From positions 186,001-250,000 of the forward strand of contig NZ_JAEPBG010000006.1 in assembly GCF_016632335.1 (NCBI RefSeq): DNA of 64,000 bases, given 5' to 3'. Each line of letters begins with the position of its first letter. Within the stretch, counting starts at the first letter, position 1. Of this stretch, positions 17,036 through 25,653 are shown in pieces. The position numbers and the translations under genes are program-made. The notes below the pieces were generated by a model. It was not told the DNA's origin. It was given only the letters and a program-made list of their open reading frames with translations, and did not search any database. Source of the stretch: Noviherbaspirillum pedocola. Its GTDB lineage: Bacteria; Pseudomonadota; Gammaproteobacteria; Burkholderiales; Burkholderiaceae_D.

Positions 17036-18059
17036 TATTCGTACCCATTTCATTGCCGGAGTGTTGTCGCATTCTCTTCAGCATCACGCTTTTCGCGTAG
17101 CGAAGGTAACCTTCCGCAACGGACATTCGCGGATTTTCAAGTATCACGACATGATTCCAGATATCGCGTAGAGGGTGGTACGTGGCATACGCGCCGCCGC
17201 CAGCGAGCAAGATTCCATCTATCGACTTGGCATCATTTCCAATAACCATAGTCGCTTTGGAAACGATCTTATTGATCACAGGAGCTATTGCAGTCAGCAC
17301 ATCATTGGTAATGTCTTCGTACTGACCAAATACCTTTATTTGGCGGGTGCGCAAAGCCTCATTACATTCAACGAGGCTCAAACGATGTTTTCTCGCGCGC
17401 AACGCGATTTGAAGATTTCTCACTGCTTCCGAAATGCCGGGGCCAATATCATCCCGGCCCACTTGATGAACGCCTTCTTTCACGATCATAAAGCCGGTAT
17501 CGAATTCGCCAACTTCGACTACCGCATAACTTGTACGCCGTCCGTTTTCATCGCGATGCCGGTCAATTACCGGAGTGCCGATCTCAGATAGTACGTGGCT
17601 TAGATACACGCCGAGCGGTTGCGATAGCGAACGCGTTTCGAGGCCGCAGATATCGGCAGTACGCTTCTCGAGGCTGGTTCTTTCTGCGGCAAACAAATCG
17701 GAAGGTGTGCCGACAACTAGATAAGCACTGTCGAGCCCGGGTACGCCCATCGCGCCGAACCTTTTGATGGCTGAGCGCAGCAATATTTCGTAATCGTCGT
17801 TGTGAACCCAGTCCGAAGTCAGCCCTGAAGCGTGCTCGGCGCCGCCGTACAAGCGGGCAGCTTCGCCGGTATAGAATCGTCCGCTCTTTATCGTGACGGT
17901 CTCCGGCTCCAGTTGGTGAGCGGACTCCTCATCTAAAGCAGCGATAGCAGGCGCTACCAGACTGGGAAAAACCAAAGGGAATTTCTCACCCTCAGCGTAA
18001 GCGAAAGCTTTGACTGCGCTTCGGCCGACGTCAATCCCGACTATGGTGGTATCTCGCAT
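17016..18059 (-). CDS. stbA: StbA/ParM actin-like plasmid segregation ATPase
   Basis: 347-residue actin/Hsp70-fold protein that polymerises to push plasmid copies apart. The phosphate-1 loop GIDVGRSAVKAF (about 8-19), the phosphate-2 segment VVEVGEFDTGF (about 178-188) and the adenosine motif LLAGGGAY (about 287-294) are all present. TTAGGA precedes the ATG by eight bases. It heads a minus-strand operon with two ParR-like genes. Upstream are a palindrome and 12-bp repeats that fit a centromere/operator, as in type II partition systems. Its presence is the best argument that the region is, or was, an autonomously segregating replicon. Confidence 0.9.
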   Translation of the reverse strand: MRDTTIVGIDVGRSAVKAFAYAEGEKFPLVFPSLVAPAIAALDEESAHQLEPETVTIKSGRFYTGEAARLYGGAEHASGLTSDWVHNDDYEILLRSAIKRFGAMGVPGLDSAYLVVGTPSDLFAAERTSLEKRTADICGLETRSLSQPLGVYLSHVLSEIGTPVIDRHRDENGRRTSYAVVEVGEFDTGFMIVKEGVHQVGRDDIGPGISEAVRNLQIALRARKHRLSLVECNEALRTRQIKVFGQYEDITNDVLTAIAPVINKIVSKATMVIGNDAKSIDGILLAGGGAYATYHPLRDIWNHVVILENPRMSVAEGYLRYAKSVMLKRMRQHSGNEMGTNNAEAKS

Positions 18060-18088
18060 ATATAGTTCCTAATAGAAATAGCAACGTC

Positions 18089-18105
18089 GCTGTTCACGTA
18101 ACAGC
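18089..18105. promoter_or_regulatory. Palindrome upstream of stbA, candidate operator
   Basis: Perfect 6-bp arms GCTGTT / AACAGC with a 5-base centre CACGT, 30 bp upstream of the stbA start. The position suits autoregulation of the stb operon by one of the adaptor proteins. This is inference from symmetry and place. Confidence 0.5.
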
Positions 18106-18157
18106 TCCGGAAACCTTGTACTATTTACTTATGGCAACGAAACCCGGGCTTATTTTG

Positions 18158-18217
18158 ATGTGTGTCCCGGTGTGCGTTCTGATGTGCATCGCGGTGTGTC
18201 TTCCGACGCACATCGAT
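18158..18217. repeat. Five 12-bp direct repeats, candidate centromere (parC-like) iterons
   Basis: Sixty bases divide into five 12-base units: ATGTGTGTCCCG, GTGTGCGTTCTG, ATGTGCATCGCG, GTGTGTCTTCCG, ACGCACATCGAT. The shared core is an alternating purine-pyrimidine GTGTGT/GTGCGT-like stretch in the same place of each unit. They lie about 100 bp upstream of stbA, where ParR-family adaptors bind direct repeats of roughly 10-12 bp in type II partition loci. The two small frames that cross them give a Cys/Val-repetitive peptide and are not genes. Confidence 0.62.
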
Positions 18218-19312
18218 GAAAACGACTATAGGAGGGTGATATTGCGATCTCTCTTCGAATCGCCCCCTAAATCCATGAGGATTCGTCTTCATCCGGCGCT
18301 TGCAAATTGCGATTGGCGGGATTACGATTTCTTCGTCGCTACGCGGCAGCTTCACCTCAATTGCGCTTCCCAAAACTCTGGGGGCTTCACGGATGAGACA
18401 TATCCGTGTTGTCCTAAACACGATTTTCCAACGCCGGATTTCCGGCACCTCTGAAGCTGCGTTATGCGCGGCATCTTTCGCCAGCCTCGATTGCGGATCT
18501 CTCGCATCGTTCCTCTACGTCTTCGAGCGGCGCTTCTCTTCATCTTCCGCCGCAGTTTGATAAGTGCTCGCTTCGCCGCACTTCCCTTCTCGAAGACATC
18601 TCCTTCCCCAGCCCATGAAGGGCAAAAATCGAAGACGCGTGTACAGCGTCTAAACGGTTCAAGCTGTTTTTGACGAACGCTGCTTCACAACCACTCAAAT
18701 TTTTTTCCGTGATGTTTATCCACGGTTAAATACAGAGAGGCATGCCGGGCCAGTAGCCATGCGGGTTAGCGCGGATTTTTAGATACATCCGCGCTACAGA
18801 ACGCATCGGCTAACGCCACGGACAAGGCCGCGATCCCTGCGGATAGGCGCTTCAGGACAGCGTATGCACACGGCTTCGCAACATGCGGAACCCACGTCGC
18901 AGCGCGCTTTCCAGTGCCCAACGAATTCGGCCCAAGAGGCTGCTGCAATGATGACGACTAACCCCGGGAGCACCGGGCATGCATTGGGTACCCGCGGATC
19001 GGACCGCGAACGGCTCGCATGAGATCGTCCCTCGCTCACGTGGCGACATGGATCCATAAACCGGTGCCGCGCGTCACCGAACCTTGCCCATGCGGCAAGG
19101 AACGCGCCGAGTCGGGGACCAGTCGTTACTGCCCCGTGCCTGCAGAAGTCGAGCGGGCGACTCCGGGACCGAAAGGCCGGGGCGCGGAGCGAAAGGTGAG
19201 CAAGAGGCACGCAAACGCGAATCGTAGGGGTGTAAGAACCGGGGACCTCTCCCCTTGGCTCTATTGCAGTGCAGGTAGTTTGCAGTCGAGATCGGATAGA
19301 CGTGGCACCGGC
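18218..19312. other. About 1.1 kb without a convincing gene between the repeat array and the integrase
   Basis: No reading frame here has a ribosome site plus protein-like sequence. The left third (to about 18750) is moderately AT-rich. A hairpin with 8-bp arms GCGCGGAT / ATCCGCGC spans 18769-18794. From about 18990 to 19260 the sequence is GC-rich with many short inverted repeats and purine-rich loops (CCGGGACCGAAAGGCCGG near 19163), as expected of structured RNA or an att/regulatory region. No tRNA or known RNA family was recognised. Confidence 0.4.
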
Positions 19313-19343
19313 CCAGAGCTTCTTGTTTCTATGGAAGCTCTGG
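19313..19343. promoter_or_regulatory. Inverted repeat 40 bp upstream of the integrase
   Basis: Perfect 10-bp arms CCAGAGCTTC / GAAGCTCTGG separated by 11 bases. No T run follows, so it is not a terminator. It could be an operator or a recombinase core/arm site for the adjacent tyrosine recombinase. Confidence 0.5.
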
Positions 19344-19382
19344 GGCGGTGCTATGCCGGAGTGCACACATGGAGAGCGAACG

Positions 19383-20660
19383 ATGAATACGAACTGGATG
19401 AAGAAGCTCGACGCAATATGTCAAAAACACGCAGACAAGAAGGTGCACGGCGGCGGCGCAAAAGAACGTACGCGAAAAGGCCGGCGAGAGATTTTGTTCA
19501 AGATATTCGGACGGTTGCACGAACTGGGCTACCGCATACATAACGTGGAAAAGCTTGAAGAACGGCACATCAAAGCATTTGCGGTAGATGCCTGGTACAA
19601 GCGCAAATACAAACCTAAGACGCTGAATGGCGAATTAAGCACACTGCGGGTTTTCGGCGGATGGATAGGGCAACCGAATCTGGTAAAAGACGCGGCGCAT
19701 TATTTGCCCGAAGTCGACCCAGAAGAATTCGTAGTCAGCGGTGTCGCAAAGAAAAGCAAAAGCTGGACAGAATGTGGAATCGACGTATTACAAAAAATCA
19801 AAGAAGCGGACGCAGAAGATTGGCGTTTTGGAATGGCGTTGCGTTTGATGCTGGCGTTCGGTCTGCGCCGGAAAGAAGCGTTGGCCTGTTACCCACACAA
19901 ATCAACGGAGAATAAAGTGGGTTGGCAGGTCTACCCTGACGAAGCGAAAAACAGCCGCCCGCGTGTGATATTGATTGAGCATGAGTCGCAACGCAAGGTG
20001 ATCGAATATGTGAAGAGCAAGGTAAAGAAGAACGAGAGAATGCGGTGGATGACGGATCACGGCGGTCATGAAATCACACTCGATCAGGCGATGAAACATT
20101 TCAATTATCTGATGCGCAAAATAGGAGTAACAAAGGCGCTGACTGGAACGAGCGGCCACGGATTACGGGCGCAGTTTGTAGAAAATTACGCAGTAATCAG
20201 CGGCTTTGTACCGCCTACTTTAGGTGGAGACGGGAGCGAGTTATCGAAAGACGATCTAAAAGCGAAACGTGCTGCCGCATCGGAAACGCTTGGTCATTCG
20301 CGCATCATTGTCACCAACTCCTATTACGGCGCCTTCAATCGTAATCCGCCGCAGGCCGACAAGGATCGAATCAAAAAAGCTGTAGCTGAGGCTACCGAGC
20401 TGATGAAGGAGGAAGGGACAGAAGAAGGAATTGAAGAGGATTATCGCGAAGACTGCAAGCGAATCATTGGCGTGCTGGCCGATTACGATATTGCAATCAC
20501 AATTCGCGAGGTGCAGTTTTTGTGGAAAAGATATAGCGCGCGACATAACGAAATTTGGGTGAAGCCTACGGAAGCCCCTGAGATTGAGAACGGCATATTC
20601 GTAGCAGCCACGATGCACCGACGGAAAGGCGGTGACGCAGAAGATGCAGCACTAGCGTAG
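19383..20660 (+). CDS. int: Tyrosine recombinase / phage-type integrase
   Basis: 425-residue site-specific recombinase. GGAGAG six bases upstream supports the ATG at 19383. The N-terminal SAM-like DNA-binding domain covers about 1-125. The catalytic domain has Arg in FGLRRKEAL (about 162), the HxxR box GHGLRAQF (about 258-262), and LGHS..VTNSYYG with the nucleophilic Tyr near 313-314. All key residues are present, so it should be active. About 110 residues follow the tyrosine, a long Glu/Lys-rich helical tail that is unusual. The gene is less GC-rich than the transfer genes, suggesting separate acquisition. No att repeats or tRNA target were found nearby. Confidence 0.88.
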   Translation: MNTNWMKKLDAICQKHADKKVHGGGAKERTRKGRREILFKIFGRLHELGYRIHNVEKLEERHIKAFAVDAWYKRKYKPKTLNGELSTLRVFGGWIGQPNLVKDAAHYLPEVDPEEFVVSGVAKKSKSWTECGIDVLQKIKEADAEDWRFGMALRLMLAFGLRRKEALACYPHKSTENKVGWQVYPDEAKNSRPRVILIEHESQRKVIEYVKSKVKKNERMRWMTDHGGHEITLDQAMKHFNYLMRKIGVTKALTGTSGHGLRAQFVENYAVISGFVPPTLGGDGSELSKDDLKAKRAAASETLGHSRIIVTNSYYGAFNRNPPQADKDRIKKAVAEATELMKEEGTEEGIEEDYREDCKRIIGVLADYDIAITIREVQFLWKRYSARHNEIWVKPTEAPEIENGIFVAATMHRRKGGDAEDAALA

Positions 20661-20702
20661 TGAATCAATCCGTTCAATTACGTTGCACAACCGGAGACAA
20701 TG

Positions 20703-22079
20703 ATGAACCGTCTTTATGTCGATCAACCGATATCTACCTGTTCCGGCGTCGGAGCGATAATGTCTGCATCGTCCGAGGGTTTTGAATGTTGGCCGCACGC
20801 TCAATTATCCGAGCATCTCCTGGCATGGGCCAAAGCTTCAATCGAGCAACTATTAGATGGGCTTTACAATAGTTCTACCGGAAAAATGAAGTCGGCGGCA
20901 AAGCGGGCAATCGAAAAAGCCGAGTCTCTACATCCACTAATTAGAACGCGGTGGGGCTGTGTGACCGGCCAGACGTGCAAGAGTTATGACAGCGCTAAAG
21001 TCCGCTGTCACCTCGTACAAATCCATGTACATAAAGCGGAGGCACTGGAACTGCCGGAGATCATAGACCAGTTCGGAACGGGAGAGTATTTCAATCCGTT
21101 CGCCGATGCGGTAACTGACTTTCTGCAAGGATTTGTAGATAACTATAACGCCCAGGAAAGCAGGTATCCAGTGAAACTGACTCTTGGCGAGAATTACGCG
21201 GTTGCGGAGTTAAGCACGAGATATCGCGTCGCTGGTGGAATTAAAGAGGAGAGCTTGGCATTCGTGAGTCTGATGACGTTCCTTAGTGGTCTCTTCAGTA
21301 ATGGAACGATGGACCGAATCATCGAGGACGCATGTAACGACAAGGTGTTGGTGAACGCGCTGTTAGAAAAGCGGCACACCTTCAGGACGCATAGGAAGTT
21401 GCGCAGGATGCCGGGCGGCGGTCTTGATAATTGGAAAGGGAGACGGTATGGCGACCTTCCTGAGTTGTCGGATGTGGCGGCGGCTGAATTTATCTATACG
21501 TCGGGGCTCGAACTGAAGAATTGGCCATATGCCACGATGCCGTCAGCAATTACGAAACCGTATCTCCAGTTTTGGCGCCAGGAGTCGATGAATCCGAAGT
21601 TTTGCGATTCGCAGGAAGAAGCGGATGAGGAGCTGAAGCGTGCATTGCAGGTAACGGCCGAGCCCGACGCGATGATTCGTACACAATGGGGCATGCTTCT
21701 CATTGTGAGGAAGGAAGAAACGGTCGACGACATGCGGTACGGTGAATACAAAGTATTCGTGCATGCGTCTGCAGCTTGGGGTCGAGATGATGATTTCCAC
21801 CTGGTCGGCGGTAAGCTCGAAGACCTGCTGATGGAAAGTACGGGAATGCTGACGGATCGGTGCCCGGACTACCCGATTGACGTAGAAATGGTTGTCGGCA
21901 TCGGTTCGGCGCTGGTGGAGTTCACATGCGAATTTGATCCAGTGGACGGGGAAGAAAGTGAACGGAATTGCAGAGAGGCGTTGTGCTATTACGTGTTCCT
22001 CATACTGGCGCTCGGTATTCTTGGGAAGGCGGTGGAACGATCCCTACGTCGAAAAGAGATTGATCACTTCGAGGCATGA
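20703..22079 (+). CDS. Two-domain member of an unrecognised paralogous family (member A)
   Basis: 458-residue protein made of two related domains. Domain 1 (about 1-220) has LYVDQP near the N-terminus, then FECWPHA, LIRTRWGCV and YPVKLTLGE. Domain 2 (about 255-450) has LKNWPYATMP, MIRTQWGMLL and DYPIDVEMVVG. The same order WP ... R-T-x-W-G ... YP-x-(V)-x-(VT)-LG/VG occurs in members B (22237), C (25654) and D (27473). GGAGA precedes the ATG. There is no signal peptide; a hydrophobic segment near the C-terminus (YYVFLILALGILG) may be a buried helix. A terminator follows. Function unknown. Composition is AT-richer than the window average, like the integrase. Confidence 0.78.
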   Translation: MNRLYVDQPISTCSGVGAIMSASSEGFECWPHAQLSEHLLAWAKASIEQLLDGLYNSSTGKMKSAAKRAIEKAESLHPLIRTRWGCVTGQTCKSYDSAKVRCHLVQIHVHKAEALELPEIIDQFGTGEYFNPFADAVTDFLQGFVDNYNAQESRYPVKLTLGENYAVAELSTRYRVAGGIKEESLAFVSLMTFLSGLFSNGTMDRIIEDACNDKVLVNALLEKRHTFRTHRKLRRMPGGGLDNWKGRRYGDLPELSDVAAAEFIYTSGLELKNWPYATMPSAITKPYLQFWRQESMNPKFCDSQEEADEELKRALQVTAEPDAMIRTQWGMLLIVRKEETVDDMRYGEYKVFVHASAAWGRDDDFHLVGGKLEDLLMESTGMLTDRCPDYPIDVEMVVGIGSALVEFTCEFDPVDGEESERNCREALCYYVFLILALGILGKAVERSLRRKEIDHFEA

Positions 22080-22093
22080 TGCGAGGAAGGACG

Positions 22094-22120
22094 AAGCCGG
22101 GTTTGGTGCCCGGCTTTTTA
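22094..22120 (+). terminator. Intrinsic terminator after member A
   Basis: Stem AGCCGGG / CCCGGCT with a 7-base loop and a following T run, 15 bp after the stop codon. It separates member A from member B and the cheZ-cheA unit. Confidence 0.88.
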
Positions 22121-22236
22121 ATTTCCGGCTCGAAGTTCGCCCCCGAACAAATGACGCAAAGAAACGTCCTCTTCTCGCACGTGTCAGACCAAAAGACGCT
22201 GGCTAGAATCCACATTAGCTAAAATTTTCAATCCTC

Positions 22237-22902
22237 ATGTCCGTTACCCTCTTCCTTGACCTCCCGACTTACTCCGAGCGCGACGTCGTCAACTTGCTAA
22301 GTCAGCACGGCGTCGATTTTCGGTATTGGCCCACTGGCTTGTTGCCGCCGGCAGTAAGCGAGCATTTGCAGCAGTCGGCGCAAGGTACATTCGATGCCGG
22401 TCACCAGGACCGCGCTCTCGACAACGACGATTTGCAGGACCTGGAAACGTATCTTGCAGCATGCAATGCGGAACGCGCTATCGTTCGTACCCCATGGGGT
22501 TACCTGACTGGCGACCAATCGCCGCGGTGGCGTGATGGCTGCCTGGTGATGCTGAGTCAGGTTTCGATTGCCGGCTTCGGCCTTGGCCAGCCGGTGGTGG
22601 CGCCACGGATACGAACGATGATCGCGGAGTTACTGCGACGTGAGGCGAAGGCGTATCCAGCCGTCACGGTCACTTTGGGACAAGAGGTCGAGCTGTGCCG
22701 GCTGGAGTGTCAATGCGACAGCACCGAGCTTGGTCTTGTCGAAGAAGAGAGGCAAACACAGCTCGCGCAGTTTCTGATTTCGCTACTCGAGCACAACGCA
22801 TTGCTGCGAATACTGCAGGCCGCGGTATTTCTTGCCGATAACCGTGGCGAGGGAGACATCGCGCTGCAAGTCATGATGCCGGGATCTTCCCGTCTGCAAT
22901 GA
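22237..22902 (+). CDS. Paralogous-family member B, upstream of cheZ
   Basis: 221-residue single-domain protein sharing the family pattern: LFLDLP at the N-terminus, FRYWPTGLLPP (about 28-38), IVRTPWGYL (about 84-92), YPAVTVTLGQ (about 139-148) and a C-terminal helical region with LISLLEHNALLRILQAA. It lies 55 bp upstream of cheZ on the same strand with no terminator between, so it is probably co-transcribed with cheZ-cheA. It has no recognisable chemotaxis domain and no signal peptide, and seven cysteines are scattered through it. No clear ribosome site precedes the ATG. Function unknown. Confidence 0.75.
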   Translation: MSVTLFLDLPTYSERDVVNLLSQHGVDFRYWPTGLLPPAVSEHLQQSAQGTFDAGHQDRALDNDDLQDLETYLAACNAERAIVRTPWGYLTGDQSPRWRDGCLVMLSQVSIAGFGLGQPVVAPRIRTMIAELLRREAKAYPAVTVTLGQEVELCRLECQCDSTELGLVEEERQTQLAQFLISLLEHNALLRILQAAVFLADNRGEGDIALQVMMPGSSRLQ

Positions 22903-22957
22903 GCTACCGCGCGGCGAGCGCGACTACCAACCGAAGTTGAAACCACAGGGAATGGAA

Positions 22958-23665
22958 ATGAGCGGCGATCACGAAGATCTGGATGCACTTTTCGAAGAAG
23001 TCTCGGCACAGTTCGCATCGTCCCCGGGCGGCAGCGCAGGAGGTGATGCCATGCATCTGGAAGCGGGCGCGGCCGGCGAAAAGCTGCCGATGTTCGACTC
23101 CTTGGGTCACATTGTGCGCCAGCTGCATGATTCACTGCGCGAGCTTGGTTACGACCGCAGTCTCAATGACATTTCGAGCGAAGTCACGGATGCGGCCGGC
23201 CGGCTGGAGTACATCGCCACGCTGACCGAGCAGGCCGCCAACAAGGTCCTGAACTCGATCGATGATGCAATGCCGGTGCAGGATGACTTGGCGCGTAAGG
23301 CCGGCGAAATTGAAGGACGGTGGAACGCGCTCTTCGAAGGAAAGATGAGCGTCGAGGACTTCAAGCTGCTGGCCAGGGATTCGCGCCAATACGCCGCCGA
23401 TAGCGGCACGGCTGCAGAAGCGGAGAAAGCGCGGCTAATGACGATCATGATGGCGCAGGATTTCCAAGACATCACTGGGCAGATCATCAAAAAGGTCATT
23501 GGCATTACGCAGAAGCTCGAGCGCGAGCTGGCGCAGCTGCTGATCGACAATGCGCCGCTTGCGGCACGCGAGAAGGTCGTCGACCTGATGGCCGGCCCTG
23601 CGGTACCGGCCTCGGCGATGGCGCAGACCGACGTCGACAACCTTCTTGCCGACCTGGGATTCTGA
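22958..23665 (+). CDS. cheZ: CheZ, CheY-phosphate phosphatase
   Basis: 235-residue cytoplasmic phosphatase that dephosphorylates the CheY response regulator and so terminates the chemosensory signal. AGGGA seven bases upstream favours the ATG at 22958. The long four-helix bundle carries the active-site segment MMAQDFQDITGQIIKKV (about 164-180), with the catalytic Gln and the Asp that contacts CheY. The C-terminal CheY-binding peptide DVDNLLADLGF is intact after a flexible linker. It is followed by cheA after 3 bp. The CheY partner is not adjacent; the CheY-like domain at 33469 is a candidate. Confidence 0.94.
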   Translation: MSGDHEDLDALFEEVSAQFASSPGGSAGGDAMHLEAGAAGEKLPMFDSLGHIVRQLHDSLRELGYDRSLNDISSEVTDAAGRLEYIATLTEQAANKVLNSIDDAMPVQDDLARKAGEIEGRWNALFEGKMSVEDFKLLARDSRQYAADSGTAAEAEKARLMTIMMAQDFQDITGQIIKKVIGITQKLERELAQLLIDNAPLAAREKVVDLMAGPAVPASAMAQTDVDNLLADLGF

Positions 23666-23668
23666 CCG

Positions 23669-25561
23669 ATGGACGACATGCTGAAGGATTTCGTCATCGA
23701 GGCGCTTGAGCTTTCCAACGATGTGGAAGACCGATTGCTGCAGCTGGAGCGCCGGCCGGACGATCCGGAAGCGATCAATGCGGTGTTCCGATCGTTCCAT
23801 ACGATCAAGGGCGGAGCTGGTTTCCTGAACCTGAGCGGCATGGTGTCAGCGTGCCACCTGACGGAAAACCTGTTCGATGCGATACGCACCGGCACGGTCA
23901 AGGTCACGCCGCTGGCGATCGACGCTGCGCTGCAGGCTTCGGGGTTCGTGGCCGACCTGCTCCACCAACTGAACGCCGGCGTGGCGCCAGAAGAGTTGCC
24001 GGAAATGCCGGTGGCGCTGGAGCAGGCACTGACCGCGGCAGTCAACGGCTCGGCAGTCGCGGTGCCGTCGGCAGTCGCTGCGACACCGGCAGTGTCGCTG
24101 GCGGAAGTTGTGGAAGCCGTTACGGACAGCGGCTGGGAAATCTTCGACCAGGCATATGTTTCGGATCCCGCCGATCCCGTGGACTGGCTTGCCTACTTCC
24201 GTGCGGTTTCGGGCAGCGCGGACATGGTGCAAGCGCCCGCGCCGGCGCCGGCGAAGTCCGTCGATGTCGCACCGCCACCCTCCTCGCCGGCCAAGACCGT
24301 CACGGCAGACCCGGCTGCCCCTGCTGCTCCCGCGGCGCCGGTAGCGGCGCCAGCGCCAGCTACCGGATGGGATGGCGTTGACCGGCGCAAAGAGACCGCC
24401 GAGGAAAGCATTCGTGTCGATGCACACAAGCTCGACGCCTTGCTTGAGGTCGCCGGCGAATCGGTGCAGGCCGCTAACCAGGCCAGCGTACTGCTCGAAA
24501 AGCTGCAGCAGTTCAAGTTTGAAGGTGCGGCGGCCACGCTGATGTCGACCTTGTCCGAAACGCTCGGGCGGGCGTCGCGCTATGCGGGTGAGCTGCAACG
24601 TGCCACGCTTGCCACACGGATGCAGCCCGTAGGCCGGCTGTTTCAGAAGTTTCCGCGGCTGGTGCGCGAGCTCGCGCGTGAACTGGGCAAGGAAGTCGAC
24701 CTGGTGATCGAGGGCGCGGAAACGGAGGTGGATCGGGTGGTGGTCGATAGTCTGTACGAGCCGCTGGTGCACATGCTGCGCAATTCACTGGACCACGGCA
24801 TCGAGCACCAGGCCGAACGCGTCGCCGCCGGCAAGCCGACGCGGGCGACGATCATGCTGAAGGCATGGCAGGAAGCGAACAGCGTGATGATCGTGGTGTC
24901 CGACGATGGCCGCGGCCTGGATCCGGAACGCATCCGTGCCAAGGCGTTGGGCAATGGACTGATCGAGGCGAATGCACAGATCTCCGACCAGGAGGCATTT
25001 CACCTGATTTTCCGCCCGGGGTTCTCGACGAAGGAAGTGGCGTCAAGCGTGTCGGGCCGCGGCGTCGGCATGGACGTGGTCAAGACGGCTGTAGAGAAGC
25101 ACCGCGGCACGATCGGCATCAATTCCACGATGGGCTGCGGCACACGGTTTTCGATTCGCCTGCCGATTGAAATGTCGATCGTTCCGATGATGCTGGTGCG
25201 CGCATCGGGCGCGGCGCTGGGTCTGCCGCTAGCGCTGGTGGACCGGGTGGTAGAACTGCCGGCGGATTTCGAAGGGGTGGGCGGTGCGCCGATCCTGCGC
25301 AATCAGGGTCAGAATCTGCCGGTGCGATCCCTTGCTGAGAACCTCGGCTACGAGGCGGGGCAGGCGCGCGTAGGCGTGGTGATTGCCGCACCGACGCCGT
25401 ATGTGCTGACGCTAGATGCAGTCGACGGTACCGCCGACCTGGTGATCAAGCCGCTGACTTCCGTTGCGGCTTGCGGCATCAGCGGCACCACCCGATCGGC
25501 CGAGGGGGAACTGGTACTGGTTGTGGGCTTGGCCTTTTTGCTCAATGGAGCGATTGCTTAG
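23669..25561 (+). CDS. cheA: CheA chemotaxis-type histidine kinase
   Basis: 630-residue sensor kinase. The P1 Hpt domain (1-105) has phosphorylatable His44 in FHTIKGGAGF. Residues about 105-255 are a long Ala/Pro-rich linker with no clear P2 domain for CheY/CheB binding. The P3 dimerisation helices follow (about 255-330). The P4 ATPase has NSLDHGIE (about 371), DDGRGLD (about 411) and GRGVGMDVV (about 462). The P5 CheW-like domain ends the protein. No receiver domain is fused. cheZ lies immediately upstream and a terminator follows. All catalytic residues are present. CheW and CheB are not found in the window. Confidence 0.94.
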   Translation: MDDMLKDFVIEALELSNDVEDRLLQLERRPDDPEAINAVFRSFHTIKGGAGFLNLSGMVSACHLTENLFDAIRTGTVKVTPLAIDAALQASGFVADLLHQLNAGVAPEELPEMPVALEQALTAAVNGSAVAVPSAVAATPAVSLAEVVEAVTDSGWEIFDQAYVSDPADPVDWLAYFRAVSGSADMVQAPAPAPAKSVDVAPPPSSPAKTVTADPAAPAAPAAPVAAPAPATGWDGVDRRKETAEESIRVDAHKLDALLEVAGESVQAANQASVLLEKLQQFKFEGAAATLMSTLSETLGRASRYAGELQRATLATRMQPVGRLFQKFPRLVRELARELGKEVDLVIEGAETEVDRVVVDSLYEPLVHMLRNSLDHGIEHQAERVAAGKPTRATIMLKAWQEANSVMIVVSDDGRGLDPERIRAKALGNGLIEANAQISDQEAFHLIFRPGFSTKEVASSVSGRGVGMDVVKTAVEKHRGTIGINSTMGCGTRFSIRLPIEMSIVPMMLVRASGAALGLPLALVDRVVELPADFEGVGGAPILRNQGQNLPVRSLAENLGYEAGQARVGVVIAAPTPYVLTLDAVDGTADLVIKPLTSVAACGISGTTRSAEGELVLVVGLAFLLNGAIA

Positions 25562-25598
25562 GAAAATGCGCAGGTTCTCGACTTGCATGCTGAAGCGT

Positions 25599-25636
25599 GG
25601 GGGGTAAGGTTAGAAGCCTTGCCCCCCTTAGTTTTT
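25599..25636 (+). terminator. Intrinsic terminator after cheA
   Basis: 11-bp stem GGGGGGTAAGG / CCTTGCCCCCC (one G-T pair) with a 7-base loop, then TTAGTTTTT. It closes the cheZ-cheA unit 18 bp before member C. Confidence 0.88.
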
Positions 25637-25653
25637 CAATGAGGAGATTGAGC

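Noticed and set aside
18116-18454. 112-residue plus-strand frame upstream of stbA
   Set aside because: Its Cys/Val-repeating start is just the translation of the 12-bp iterons; no ribosome site and no protein-like remainder.
18990-19260. A known structured RNA (group II intron end or similar)
   Set aside because: The GC-rich hairpins and purine loops are suggestive, but none of the diagnostic conserved elements of families I know could be matched, so only the structured nature is reported.
19019-19543. 174-residue plus-strand frame overlapping the integrase start
   Set aside because: No ribosome site, Arg/Pro-rich composition, and it overlaps the integrase in another frame.
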